Assembly: GCA_031378345.1 (NCBI GenBank)
Contig: JANNDY010000061.1
Location: 56,671-120,670, forward strand
DNA from: Emticicia sp031378345
Lineage (GTDB): Bacteria > Bacteroidota > Bacteroidia > Cytophagales > Spirosomataceae
DNA length: 64,000 nucleotides
Direction: 5' to 3'
A model generated the notes under the pieces. The model did not search any database and had not been told where the DNA came from. It was given only the letters and a program-made list of their open reading frames with translations. Below, piece after piece: positions 8,588 to 17,507 of this stretch. The translations under genes were made by a program, and so were the position numbers. Every line of letters starts with the position of its first letter. The stretch's first letter is position 1.

Positions 8588-10171
8588 ATGCAAAACAATC
8601 GTTCACATCTTTATACTCTAATGACCGTTTGGTTTTTTTGGAGTTTCGTGGCTGCTTCAAATGGAATTTTGATTCCTCTCTTCAAAGAAAAATTTGTGCT
8701 TACCCAAACCCAAGCCCAATTAGTTGATTTTGCTTTTTATGCTGCATATTTTATTGGCTCAGTGCTTTATTTAATCTTCTCAAGAGTTATGGGCGGAGAT
8801 GTGTTGAATAAAATTGGCTATAAAAACGGTATCGTAATTGGGCTTTTGATTTCGGCTGTTGGAACATTGTTATTTTATCCTGCGGCAGAATTGAAATCTT
8901 ATAATTTACTACTCGGCGGGTTGTTTATTGTTGGACTTGGTTTTTCGTTACAACAAACTGCTACTCAGCCATTTATGATTGCTTTAGGACCACCCGAAAC
9001 GGGAGCTCAACGAATCAATTTGGGTGGAGCTGTCAATAATGTTGGTGGCACTATCGGACCAGCTTTAGTGTCGTATGCCATCTTTGGTTCGATTGCAAGT
9101 GATGCTGCTGCCAATGCCTCAATTGAAGACGTAAAAGTGCCTTATTTATGCCTTGGGGTATTATTTTTATTGATGGCATTGTTTTTTTGGAGGTCAAAAT
9201 TACCTCGAATTAAAAATGATGAAGATGTGCAAGTAAGCAATATTGTGATAGGTTTACCCCTTGCATTTTTAGCATTGTGTGTAGGTGTTGCCATAGTATT
9301 TTCTACTGAAATGGCAATTATGTTTACTTTTGGGTTAATGGTGTTTTTATCTTTTGGCTTTTTGATTTATTCGCTTGTGAACAAATCTGGAGAAGTCAAA
9401 AATGCAGTTTCGGTACTAAGTTATCCACAAGCGATTTTGGGCATGACTGCCATTTTTGTTTATGTAGGCGTGGAAGTAACGATTGGTTCAAACTTAGGAG
9501 AATATCTCAAAGAAACCGAAAACTTAGATTCGTCACAAATCTCAAAATATATTTCTTTGTTTTGGGGTAGCATGATGATTGGTCGTTGGACAGCATCAAT
9601 TGGTAATTTCAATCCTTCAGAATCACTCAAAAAAATATTAACCGCAGTAGTTCCTTTTATAGCTTTTGCCATTGTTTTGCTTGTCAATGCTCTTTATAGT
9701 GGCGATGTAACCGACCTATTACCTTATGCTTTTTGCATAGTAATTATGATTTTGGCATATTTTGCAAGTAAAGAACAACCAGTAAGGTTATTACTAATTT
9801 TCACCGCTTTAGGTGCAATTATGTCAATCATTGGTGTAATGACAACTGGCAAAGTTGCCTTATTCTCGTTGATTTCAGGAGGTTTGTTTTGTTCGGTTTT
9901 ATGGCCAAGTATTTTCTCTTTGGGAACGGCAGGTCTGGGGAAATTCACCAATCAAGGTGCGGCATTTTTGATAATGATGATTTTGGGAGGCTCAATTATT
10001 CCAGTTGTTCAAGGAAAACTTTCTGATGCTTACGGCATCCAGCAATCATATTTATTGGCGGCTGCTTGTTTTATTTATTTGTTTGTTTTTGGAATCATTG
10101 TGCAACGAGTTCTTCGTAAACAAGGCATTGATTTTGATAACGAAGTAAAAAAAGGTGGTTCTGGACATTGA
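8588..10171 (+). CDS. FHS-family sugar:H+ symporter (FucP-like MFS)
   Basis: 527 residues with about 12 hydrophobic segments. The first TM and loop (WFFWSFVAASNGILIPLFKE) and the motif QTQAQLVDFAFYAAYF are hallmarks of the FucP/glucose-galactose transporter group. NNVGGTIGPALVSYAIF is the characteristic fourth to fifth TM region. The protein is longer than E. coli FucP because of inserted segments near residues 170-190 and 355-400. It imports a monosaccharide with protons at the inner membrane; fucose, glucose, galactose or another sugar cannot be told apart here. It follows the polX terminator and ends 5 nt before a repeat hairpin, so it is probably transcribed alone. Confidence 0.9.
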   Translation: MQNNRSHLYTLMTVWFFWSFVAASNGILIPLFKEKFVLTQTQAQLVDFAFYAAYFIGSVLYLIFSRVMGGDVLNKIGYKNGIVIGLLISAVGTLLFYPAAELKSYNLLLGGLFIVGLGFSLQQTATQPFMIALGPPETGAQRINLGGAVNNVGGTIGPALVSYAIFGSIASDAAANASIEDVKVPYLCLGVLFLLMALFFWRSKLPRIKNDEDVQVSNIVIGLPLAFLALCVGVAIVFSTEMAIMFTFGLMVFLSFGFLIYSLVNKSGEVKNAVSVLSYPQAILGMTAIFVYVGVEVTIGSNLGEYLKETENLDSSQISKYISLFWGSMMIGRWTASIGNFNPSESLKKILTAVVPFIAFAIVLLVNALYSGDVTDLLPYAFCIVIMILAYFASKEQPVRLLLIFTALGAIMSIIGVMTTGKVALFSLISGGLFCSVLWPSIFSLGTAGLGKFTNQGAAFLIMMILGGSIIPVVQGKLSDAYGIQQSYLLAAACFIYLFVFGIIVQRVLRKQGIDFDNEVKKGGSGH

Positions 10172-10176
10172 AAAGA

Positions 10177-10237
10177 AATGACGAGGTACGAATGACGAGG
10201 TACGAATAAAAAATATAGAAATTCGTAACTCGTCATT
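10177..10237. repeat. Direct plus inverted word repeat (GACGAGGTACGAAT)
   Basis: aatgacgaggtacg occurs twice head to tail (10177-10190, 10191-10204). The segment 10191-10207 pairs with 10221-10237 over 17 bp with one mismatch around a 13-nt loop. It lies between convergent genes (FHS transporter and patatin), where it could also act as a bidirectional terminator. Further partial copies (attcgtcat) reach 10252. Confidence 0.6.
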
Positions 10238-10271
10238 CGAACAATTCGTCATCGCTACGGCGAACCGTTCC

Positions 10272-11177
10272 TCATGCTATTTTACTCAAAAACTTCTGCG
10301 TAGCATTCAAGCCCGAATTATATAATTTTTGTGCTTGTGCTGCTGTAATTCCAAAATCAGTTGCCGGTATTCCTAAATCATCCACCTGAACTGTTCTTGC
10401 TTCTTCAAAAGCATTATCTTGAACCATCACATCTTGTGAACTCATCAAAGATTCAAACAAAGATTTGATATATAATTCTAAATCCGAAACACCAAAAGTT
10501 AAGTTATTTGGAGGCGTTGGTGCGTCTGATAAGTCAGTTAAGAAAAAACCTAAAGTTTGATTTTGGTCAGTTCCGGCCGAATCAAAGGCATCAATCGGGT
10601 AATTATACATCACGCCACCATCTACATAAATATGGTTATTTGGCAGGTTATCAGGAAACTGCCAAGCCCTAAAAAACATCGGAATAGACATTGAAGCACG
10701 CACAGCCATAGCAATTTGAACGTTTGGTGTTTGTTTTGTCGAAAATTCTTGAATTGTTTGCGTGTTCAAATCTGTTGAAAAAACCTTCAATGTTGTACCA
10801 AATTTTGCCGAAACTCCTGAAAAAGTAATTGCTGGGTCAATTTTTTGTTGAATCAAAAATGCTTTAAACCAATCATCCAAAAAATAATCTCCTTCATAAG
10901 CTCCAAAATGACGGGCGAGGTCATTCAAAAAATTAAAAAAACCTCCCTTGTCTTTAAATTTTTCATAATTAGTCGTACCAAGAAATGTTTTAAGGGCATC
11001 TGACTTGATTCGGCAAGCACCCAATGCAGCAGTAATTGCCCCTGCCGAAGTTCCTGCAAATCCTGTGATTTGAGGCATAATATTAGCATTTTCGAGGGCT
11101 TTCAAAGCTCCAACATAAGCAATGCCTTTTACGCCACCGCCCTTAAATACAAGGTTTTTGTAAGGATAAGTATTCAT
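10272..11177 (-). CDS. Patatin-like phospholipase
   Basis: 301 residues. The oxyanion loop is GGGVKG (13-18), the nucleophile elbow is GTSAG (42-46, Ser44), and the second catalytic residue is in D186-G-G. These form the Ser-Asp dyad and signature order of bacterial patatins, which hydrolyse acyl esters of lipids. There is no signal peptide, so the product should be cytoplasmic or exported by another route. Length is normal for a single patatin domain. It is transcribed alone, convergent with the FHS transporter and divergent from the 115-residue gene, with a 189-bp shared upstream region. Confidence 0.9.
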   Translation of the reverse strand: MNTYPYKNLVFKGGGVKGIAYVGALKALENANIMPQITGFAGTSAGAITAALGACRIKSDALKTFLGTTNYEKFKDKGGFFNFLNDLARHFGAYEGDYFLDDWFKAFLIQQKIDPAITFSGVSAKFGTTLKVFSTDLNTQTIQEFSTKQTPNVQIAMAVRASMSIPMFFRAWQFPDNLPNNHIYVDGGVMYNYPIDAFDSAGTDQNQTLGFFLTDLSDAPTPPNNLTFGVSDLELYIKSLFESLMSSQDVMVQDNAFEEARTVQVDDLGIPATDFGITAAQAQKLYNSGLNATQKFLSKIA

Positions 11178-11301
11178 TTTAGCTATTTTTTAAGGTTTTT
11201 TTACAAAAGTATATAGTTCAGGAAACTTATAGAAGCGTAAAAATACCTGTTTTTACTCAACTGATATTAAATAAATTTCTAAAAACACGTATTTTTACCT
11301 A

Positions 11302-11331
11302 TTGTAATCTTCAAGATAAAATCTACTTTTG
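11302..11331 (+). promoter_or_regulatory. Bacteroidota-type promoter
   Basis: TTG at 11302-11304 and TACTTTTG at 11324-11331 are separated by 19 nt, an excellent fit to the -33/-7 consensus. The 115-residue gene starts 35 nt downstream. Confidence 0.6.
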
Positions 11332-11366
11332 TGAAGTTTCAATTAACTTTTTAAACAACCAATATT

Positions 11367-11714
11367 ATGGCATTTGAATGCACTACCCCCCCAAGAGATT
11401 TAATTCCGATTAGTTCAAAAGAAGCTTATGAAAATGTAATAAGGTATTTAGGTGATAATAACTTTAAACCTGCCGATTTTCAAGCATTTTATTTTCATAA
11501 AGCCGAAATCGAAAAAGTAATGAGTCTCAATCCTGCCGATTGTTTTATCAAATTTACACTTGGAAGAAGACCTTTTGAAGAATTTCATGGTGATGTTTAT
11601 GGCTGTGTTATGATGACAAGTTCATCAATGAAAGAAGAAGATGCAACATTTATAGACGACGATAATATTTATGATTTCAGTCGACCAGTTCCTCCATATC
11701 CACCAGAGGGTTGA
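11367..11714 (+). CDS. Small hypothetical protein
   Basis: 115 residues, soluble, no signal peptide. It begins MAFECTTPPRDLIPISSKEA, has a central mixed segment (CFIKFTLGRRPFEEF), and ends in a Pro-rich tail (RPVPPYPPEG). I do not recognise the family. It has a strong upstream promoter and ends 78 nt before the membrane-protein gene that leads the histidine kinase unit. It could belong to the same transcript, but no evidence ties its function to signalling. The acidic Asp run DDDN near residue 97 is notable. Confidence 0.6.
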   Translation: MAFECTTPPRDLIPISSKEAYENVIRYLGDNNFKPADFQAFYFHKAEIEKVMSLNPADCFIKFTLGRRPFEEFHGDVYGCVMMTSSSMKEEDATFIDDDNIYDFSRPVPPYPPEG

Positions 11715-11792
11715 TGAAATACAATTTTATAACAATTTCTATACTAAAAAAGAGTAAATATTCATTTGTTTACTCTTATTTTTAAATTTCAC

Positions 11793-12443
11793 ATGATAAC
11801 TGATTTTTTAATATGGCTTTTAGACTATGTACAATACATTTTATTGCTTCCGTTTGTGATAGCAATAATTAAAAAAAAATATATAAAAGACGAACTAAGT
11901 TTTATATTTTACTTTATAATATTGGGCATTTTTTTTGAAATTCTTTCTCGTTCAATTTCTTTCTACGACCGAAAGCTGAACACCTTACCTGCCTTACATC
12001 TCTATACTATTTTAGAATTCATCATTATTGGTCTTTTTTATAATCGTTTTTTTGGAAATTTTTTCTCAAAAAAACTTCTTCCTACAATAATTATAGGTTT
12101 TGTGATATTTGCACTAATCAATGCTTTTTTTATTCAAAAACTCAGCAATTTCAATACTTATGCCAGTGGATTGGAAAGTATTTTAATGATTGGCTTGGCA
12201 TTATTGTGTTTTTATAAAATGTTGATAGAATTAGATACCCGTAGCCCAACAAAACAACCAGTATTTTGGATTAATTCAGGTTTTTTGTTTTACTTTGCAG
12301 GTAATCTATTCATCTTTTCATTAAGCAATTTCATCAAAAGCGATAATCACCTTTTATTGCTTGGTTGGGGAATGCACGCCTTTTTAATGGCGGTTTTACA
12401 CATTTTTATCGGAATCGGTTTATGGCAGAGTCATCGCCGTTAG
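11793..12443 (+). CDS. Polytopic membrane protein, likely partner of the histidine kinase
   Basis: I chose the ATG at 11793 (MITDFLIWLLDYVQYILLL), giving 216 residues; an ATG nine codons earlier only adds a short hydrophobic lead. Six or seven hydrophobic segments fill the protein, with short loops and a basic C-terminus (WQSHRR). The last 22 nt overlap the start of the kinase gene, which implies translational coupling. The kinase has only one TM segment and little extracellular sequence, so this protein may be the sensing partner. That role is inferred from gene order. I do not recognise a named family. Confidence 0.7.
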   Translation: MITDFLIWLLDYVQYILLLPFVIAIIKKKYIKDELSFIFYFIILGIFFEILSRSISFYDRKLNTLPALHLYTILEFIIIGLFYNRFFGNFFSKKLLPTIIIGFVIFALINAFFIQKLSNFNTYASGLESILMIGLALLCFYKMLIELDTRSPTKQPVFWINSGFLFYFAGNLFIFSLSNFIKSDNHLLLLGWGMHAFLMAVLHIFIGIGLWQSHRR

Positions 12444-13210
12444 ATTTATACGTATTGCTTTTTGGAGGCACAATCGCCATGATTCTTTTAGCGTCTGGGG
12501 TTGTGGGTTTTATAGTTTTGTATCAACGCCGAATAATTAAGCAAGATTTGGCTTTCACAGAAGCCGAATCCAAACACCAAGAAAACCTTTATCATGGCAC
12601 ACTCGAAGCCATCGAAAATGAAAGAAAACGTTTAGCCAGAGATTTGCACGATGAGGTAGGTGCATCACTCTCGGCAATGAGACTTTTGGTGGGGCAAATC
12701 CAGCAACATTCTGCCGAATCTATTTTCATTAATAACATCAGTACTAAATGTAAAACGCTGATAGACAGCACAATAGACAATGTACGACGCATTTCTAACG
12801 ACTTATTACCACAAGGGTTAGAAGAAATCGGACTGGCGTATGCCATTGAAGGATTGTGTGAAAAAACTATTGAAATTTCGGACATTGACATAAAATTGAC
12901 CATCGAAAACATTGACGGTATTGAAACAAAAGTCAATTTGATTCTCTATCGTTTGATTCAAGAATTATTAAATAATGCCGTCAAACATTCGGAAGCATCA
13001 AACATTCATTTATTATTAAAAAAAGAACAAAACGAATTGATTTTTAACTATTCTGATAACGGAAAAGGATTTGATTTTGCTGAGGCTTATGAAAAGAGAA
13101 GTTTAGGTTTGAAAAATATTGAAACTCGAACTAAAATGATAAAAGGAACAACAAATTTCGACACAAAACTCAATGAAGGTTTGAAGTTGGAAGTGAGAAT
13201 TCCTATATAA
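12422..13210 (+). CDS. Sensor histidine kinase, HisKA_3 (NarX/LiaS type)
   Basis: 262 residues from the ATG at 12422 (MAESSPLDLYV). The upstream in-frame ATG at 12365 lies inside the previous gene and is less likely. One TM segment (about 10-34) is followed by a short coiled linker. The dimerisation/phosphoacceptor domain has RDLHDEVGASLSAMR with His76. The HATPase domain has NNAVKHSEAS (N box), DNGKGFD (G1) and SLGLKNIETR (G2). It has almost no periplasmic region, so the overlapping membrane protein may provide sensing. It is followed after 9 nt by its probable partner response regulator. Confidence 0.92.
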   Translation: MAESSPLDLYVLLFGGTIAMILLASGVVGFIVLYQRRIIKQDLAFTEAESKHQENLYHGTLEAIENERKRLARDLHDEVGASLSAMRLLVGQIQQHSAESIFINNISTKCKTLIDSTIDNVRRISNDLLPQGLEEIGLAYAIEGLCEKTIEISDIDIKLTIENIDGIETKVNLILYRLIQELLNNAVKHSEASNIHLLLKKEQNELIFNYSDNGKGFDFAEAYEKRSLGLKNIETRTKMIKGTTNFDTKLNEGLKLEVRIPI

Positions 13211-13219
13211 ATAATTACC

Positions 13220-13894
13220 ATGAAAACTATAAATGTCGCCATTGCCGACGACCAGATTTTGTTCCGCAAAGGAATGGTTTCTATTATAAATGCTTTTGAA
13301 AACATACAAATTTCGATAGAAGCAAGCAATGGTTTGGAGCTACTCGAAGCCATCGAAAAGGCTGAAAACATTCCAGATGTTATCTTGCTTGATTTATCAA
13401 TGCCCGAACTCAATGGTGTAGAAACGACTAAAATTCTTCATCAAAAACACCCAAATATCAAAATAATTATTCTTTCGGTTTATGGTGAAGACCGCTTCGT
13501 AACGCATCTCATGGAGCTTGGCGTAAATGCCTATTTATTCAAAAATGTAGAGCCAAATGAAGTAGAAAAGGCGATTTGGGCAGTTATCGAGAAAGATTTT
13601 TATTTCAATGAAGCATTTTTGGGAGCGATGAAAAGCCGAGCAACAGGCAAAAAACCTCGACTTTTGATTCAAGATGACATACCTTCTACACTTACGCAAC
13701 GTGAACTCGATGTGCTCGATTTGATTTGTAAACAACTCACCGCCCAAGAAATTGCCGACAAACTTTTCATCAGTGTTCGCACGGTGGACGGACACCGAAA
13801 AAATCTTCTCGAAAAAACAGGCATGAGAAACACAGCAGGTTTGGTAGTTTTTTCGATAAAAAACAATTTGCTCGACCCAGCTACTTTGCTGTGA
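13220..13894 (+). CDS. NarL/FixJ-type response regulator
   Basis: 224 residues. The receiver domain (1-125) has the acidic pair D10-D11, the phosphoacceptor D58 (VILLDLS), and a T/S-K region near IIILSVYGED; the usual receiver lysine is expected near residue 108 (YLFKNV). The LuxR-type HTH lies at about 155-215 (LTQRELDVLDLICKQLTAQE, then VRTVDGHRKNLLEKTG). It should bind DNA after phosphorylation by the kinase encoded 9 nt upstream. The target is unknown; no obvious operator was found in the immediate region. It ends 3 nt from the stop of the convergent MarR gene. Confidence 0.95.
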   Translation: MKTINVAIADDQILFRKGMVSIINAFENIQISIEASNGLELLEAIEKAENIPDVILLDLSMPELNGVETTKILHQKHPNIKIIILSVYGEDRFVTHLMELGVNAYLFKNVEPNEVEKAIWAVIEKDFYFNEAFLGAMKSRATGKKPRLLIQDDIPSTLTQRELDVLDLICKQLTAQEIADKLFISVRTVDGHRKNLLEKTGMRNTAGLVVFSIKNNLLDPATLL

Positions 13895-13897
13895 AAT

Positions 13898-14314
13898 TCA
13901 TCGAGTATTTTCCAGCACTTTGCCTACAAATTTTCGGAAGGAACTAAGTTCGTCATTAGAAAATTCTCCGAAAAGATTTTCTTCTAATTCGTCTATCGCA
14001 TTATTGCAAAAACTGAGCGTTTCTACGCCTTTTTCGGTCAAAGTGATGCGTAAAATTCGCTTATTTTCGGCATCACTATTTTTAAAAATTAACGCTTTTT
14101 TTTGAAGCGTTGTTACGGTTTCATTCATTGACTGAGGAGTCATTTTGAACCTTCGAGAAAGTTGTGCCGACGAAAAATCGGTTTGGTTGTCATTCACAAA
14201 ATTAAGAATGACAAACTGAGCCAACGTTACACCAAACTCAGCCAAAACCTTATTCATGCGTAAGGTAATTTCGGTTTCAATTCTCTTTATCAAATAGACA
14301 GTTCTTGCGGGCAT
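13898..14314 (-). CDS. MarR-family transcriptional regulator
   Basis: 138 residues, the normal family length. The winged helix sits at about 30-110, with FSSAQLSRRFKMTPQSMNET as helix-turn-helix and a wing including DAENKRILRITLTEKG. It has no effector-binding features visible beyond the dimerisation helices. MarR proteins usually repress efflux or catabolic genes in response to small aromatic compounds. It is tail-to-tail with the response regulator and divergent from the SGNH lipoprotein across about 225 bp, which is the likely place for its own operator. Confidence 0.9.
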   Translation of the reverse strand: MPARTVYLIKRIETEITLRMNKVLAEFGVTLAQFVILNFVNDNQTDFSSAQLSRRFKMTPQSMNETVTTLQKKALIFKNSDAENKRILRITLTEKGVETLSFCNNAIDELEENLFGEFSNDELSSFRKFVGKVLENTR

Positions 14315-14540
14315 CGTTTTTTGTTTTGCACAAAAATAGTAAAAAAGGTTTATAAATCTTGTCAGGCATCCTTATATTTTGCCTCTAAATTAAAGAAAAC
14401 AAAGGCGTTTTTCCTACATAAAAACAATAAAAAATACTTGAAAACTTATCTTTTTTTATACGGAAATGATTATATACATTTGACCCAAGTTATTGCGGTT
14501 CGCCGCCCGGTTGCAACATAACGCTAAAATAAATCTAACA

Positions 14541-16070
14541 ATGATAACTTTTAAGTCGCTCTTTTTACCCCAATCGGGGCCAAGGAGGTTTTATATTATA
14601 AACATACTCCTAATATCTGCCTTTTTGCTGGGCGGTTGCAACACAAAAGAGCCAATAGCGATGCCCATTGATAACCCCGATTATAGCATTATTGATGGCG
14701 ACACCGTAAAGACGGTTGTCTTTAAAGACTACAAAAAGCTAAAAGACAAAGACCCCAACGGCAAAAAATACATTGTAGTTGGCGACACAATAGTAGCATA
14801 CAAAGAACCAAAACTGCACACGCCACCCACCAAAGACCCCGACCTAAGTAAGCTAAAAAACAACGATGACCCCGACCTAAAAGGCAAGCCTCTACGCTAT
14901 GTAGCCATAGGTGGCAGCCTCACCGCTGGCGTGCGTGATGGTGGCTATTTTAATGAGGGCATAATGACAAGCTACCCAAACCTAATAGCCCGACAAATGA
15001 AGCTCAAAAAATTTGAGCAACCTCTCTTTGATGCCACCGACTACAACGGCTTTGGCAGAAAAACCCGTACTGGCTTTAACCCTACGGGTGGACCTGTGCC
15101 GAAGTTTAATGAGGTGAAGAATAATAGTGGGGTGGAAGATGCCACAGGTACAAAAGTGAAATTGAAGCAAGCTAAAAATTTAGCTACAATTGACCATTAT
15201 GGCATACCTTTTTTGAATGAATCAAGTGTTGATTTTGATATTGAAAACTTTGATACAGATTATAGTGGTTCTCCTCTAATAAATAGTAGTATTTATGCTA
15301 AAAGAGTAATTGCTAATGATAAAAAAGCGACAAATCTGACAAAAATTATCAATAGCACTAAATATGATATACTTACAGTAGATATTTGGTCTGATAATTT
15401 TATTAAAAATGCTTCTTTAGGAGGTAGTTCAGGAGGTACTGTATATTATCTCGATGGTACTTCATATACTGATAAAATTATCGAAAAGCTTATTGGAAAG
15501 CAAAAAATAAAAGTTTGCCTTGCTAACGTTCCTGATATTTTAAGTTTCCCATATTTTAATGGAATAAGTTATGAAATGATTATAAAAGGAGTTTTAGGGC
15601 AACCTATTTATCTTGGAGGAATTACTTATAAAGAAGACACTGGTATAATGCTACCAACTGGCACAATAGATTCTTTAGTAAGTAGTAAAGTACATATTAG
15701 CTTGAAAAAAGGCACATCTGAACAAAATCCTTTACTTGGTAGAGCTAATTTACTATATAAAGTTGATATGGAATCAACAAAAAAGTCTATTAATAGTCAA
15801 AATAATACTATCAAAATTAATTGTGAGAGATATGGTTTTGCCTTAATTGATATTAATGCTTTATACAAAAAGATACTTTCAAAAACATATATCGAAGATG
15901 GTATATTAATAGACCCTACCTATCCTTCTGGCAACTTCTTTTCGTCAGATGGGCTTTATCCTACTGCATTAGGTCAGGCTGTTATAGCTAATGAATTTAT
16001 TCGTTCAATAAACAGCACTTACAAAACAGATATACCGCTTATCAACGTATCTGAGTATATAATCAAATAA
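14541..16070 (+). CDS. SGNH/GDSL-type lipoprotein, two-part composition
   Basis: I chose the ATG at 14541 (MITFKSLFLPQ), giving 509 residues and a proper lipoprotein signal with lipobox LLGGC near residue 33. The longer frame begins in non-coding sequence. SGNH block I is AIGGSLTAG, so the GDSL core reads GGSL. Block V reads SSDGLYPTALGQAVIANEFI, where family members have D-x-x-H, so the catalytic His may be replaced by Tyr. The codons up to about 15130 are much richer in C and G (frequent ccc, ggc, gac) than those after it, which are as AT-rich as the neighbours. The surface lipoprotein may be an esterase relative with altered activity. It is transcribed alone. Confidence 0.75.
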   Translation: MITFKSLFLPQSGPRRFYIINILLISAFLLGGCNTKEPIAMPIDNPDYSIIDGDTVKTVVFKDYKKLKDKDPNGKKYIVVGDTIVAYKEPKLHTPPTKDPDLSKLKNNDDPDLKGKPLRYVAIGGSLTAGVRDGGYFNEGIMTSYPNLIARQMKLKKFEQPLFDATDYNGFGRKTRTGFNPTGGPVPKFNEVKNNSGVEDATGTKVKLKQAKNLATIDHYGIPFLNESSVDFDIENFDTDYSGSPLINSSIYAKRVIANDKKATNLTKIINSTKYDILTVDIWSDNFIKNASLGGSSGGTVYYLDGTSYTDKIIEKLIGKQKIKVCLANVPDILSFPYFNGISYEMIIKGVLGQPIYLGGITYKEDTGIMLPTGTIDSLVSSKVHISLKKGTSEQNPLLGRANLLYKVDMESTKKSINSQNNTIKINCERYGFALIDINALYKKILSKTYIEDGILIDPTYPSGNFFSSDGLYPTALGQAVIANEFIRSINSTYKTDIPLINVSEYIIK

Positions 16071-16079
16071 TTTTTCGTT

Positions 16080-16119
16080 CCCTCAGAGTCTCCCGAAGGA
16101 ACGTAGGGGACTCTGAGGG
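16080..16119. terminator. GC-rich hairpin after the SGNH gene
   Basis: ccctcagagtc (16080-16090) plus ccc (16092-16094) pairs with ggggactctgaggg (16106-16119) with one bulged base. An alternative stem, cgttcc/ggaacg (16076-16081 and 16098-16103), overlaps it. It lacks a T-run. It could be a factor-independent stop, a processing site or a dispersed repeat. Confidence 0.5.
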
Positions 16120-16228
16120 CAAGGGCAGATAAAAACCAAAAAAGCCTCAGAATCCTGTAAAAAGGAGGGCGGAAATGAACTCCTTTGTTTTTGGGACATG
16201 AGTTTACAGAAATTTCAAAAAATCCTAT

Positions 16229-16236
16229 TACATTTG
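16229..16236 (+). promoter_or_regulatory. Candidate -7 element TACATTTG
   Basis: This is a full match to TAnnTTTG, 33 nt before the flavin monooxygenase start. No exact TTG lies at the matching -33 distance, so it is a partial promoter call. Confidence 0.4.
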
Positions 16237-16268
16237 TTTATTTATAAGGACACCTGACAATATTTTTA

Positions 16269-17507
16269 ATGAAAGCACTCATAATTGGTGGAGGAATTGG
16301 CGGACTTTGCACGGCTTTGTGCTTAAAAAAAGCAGGTTTTGAGGTAAAAGTTTTTGAATCGGTCAAAGAAATCAGACCTTTGGGTGTAGGAATCAATACT
16401 TTGCCGCACAGTGTTCGGGTGCTGACAAATCTTGGTTTAGAAGAAAAAATAGCCAAAAATGCTGTCGAAACTAAAGATTTGCTCTATTTCAACCGCTACG
16501 GGCAGAAGTTTTGGGAAGAACCACGTGGAAAATTTGCAGGTTACAAATGGTCGCAGTTTTCGATTCATCGAGGTAGTTTTCAAATGTTGCTTTTTGATGA
16601 AGTTTTACACACAATCGGGGCAGAAAATATCTTCACCAATCATCATTTAAGTGCTTATGAAGAAACAAATAATGAAGTAATTGCGACTTTTATTAATCGT
16701 GAAACTGGCAAAATTATTCACCAAGAACGAGGTGATATTTTGATTGGAGCTGACGGAATAAATTCGGTTGTCCGCAAGCAATTGTACCCCGAAGAGGGCG
16801 AACCGTGCTATTCGGGCAATGTTTTGTATCGAGGAACAACCTGGATGAAACCTTTTTTGTCAGGAAGTTCGATGGTGATGATTGGAAGTTTGAAACAAAA
16901 AATGGTTGCTTATCCTATTGACCCAAACTTGGATCAAAATGGAAATCAACTCATCAATTGGGTGGCAAATTTGAAAGAAACTGATACTGAAAAAATCACC
17001 GAAAGAGATTGGAATCGCCAAGCCGACAAAGCAAGATTAGTAGAAATTTATAAAAATTGGAACTTTGATTGGCTCGATGTACCGACCATGATTCAGGGGT
17101 CACCCGCAGTTTATGAGTTTCCGATGTCTGACCGCAACCCACTCGACCATTGGACTTTTGGGAGAGTTACGCTCTTAGGCGATGCTGCCCACCCGATGTA
17201 TCCGATTGGCTCAAATGGTGCTTCACAGGCAATTTTGGATGCCGATTGCTTGACAGAAATGCTTATAAATGAGCCAAATCCACTCATTGCACTACAAAAA
17301 TACGATGCCGAAAGAGTACCAGCAGCAGCCAAAGTTGTGATGCAAAACAGAGCCAAAGGGCCTGACCAAATTATGGATATGATGGAAGAACGCTTTCCAG
17401 AAGGCTTTTCAGAGAGTGAAATTCCTCATGACGAATTAGAAACAGTAATGAATCATTATAAAATAATAGCGGGATTTGATGTCCAGAGTCTAAATCAAAA
17501 ATCATGA
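16269..17507 (+). CDS. FAD-dependent monooxygenase (salicylate hydroxylase-like)
   Basis: 412 residues. The Rossmann start GGGIGGLCTALCLKKAGFEV binds FAD. The conserved IGADGINSVVRKQL segment lies near residue 160, and the second FAD signature GRVTLLGDAAHPMYPIGSNG near residue 297. These are features of class A flavoprotein aromatic hydroxylases, which use NADPH and O2. The substrate is unknown. Its stop overlaps the start of the DUF3237 gene in an ATGA, so the two are translated together and probably act in one aromatic-compound step. The product is cytoplasmic. Confidence 0.92.
   Translation: MKALIIGGGIGGLCTALCLKKAGFEVKVFESVKEIRPLGVGINTLPHSVRVLTNLGLEEKIAKNAVETKDLLYFNRYGQKFWEEPRGKFAGYKWSQFSIHRGSFQMLLFDEVLHTIGAENIFTNHHLSAYEETNNEVIATFINRETGKIIHQERGDILIGADGINSVVRKQLYPEEGEPCYSGNVLYRGTTWMKPFLSGSSMVMIGSLKQKMVAYPIDPNLDQNGNQLINWVANLKETDTEKITERDWNRQADKARLVEIYKNWNFDWLDVPTMIQGSPAVYEFPMSDRNPLDHWTFGRVTLLGDAAHPMYPIGSNGASQAILDADCLTEMLINEPNPLIALQKYDAERVPAAAKVVMQNRAKGPDQIMDMMEERFPEGFSESEIPHDELETVMNHYKIIAGFDVQSLNQKS

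Noticed and set aside
10250..10264. cggcgaaccg word, also near 14490 (inverted) and 50345
   Set aside because: Three short matches are noted, but ten bases are too few to call a dispersed repeat without the whole genome.
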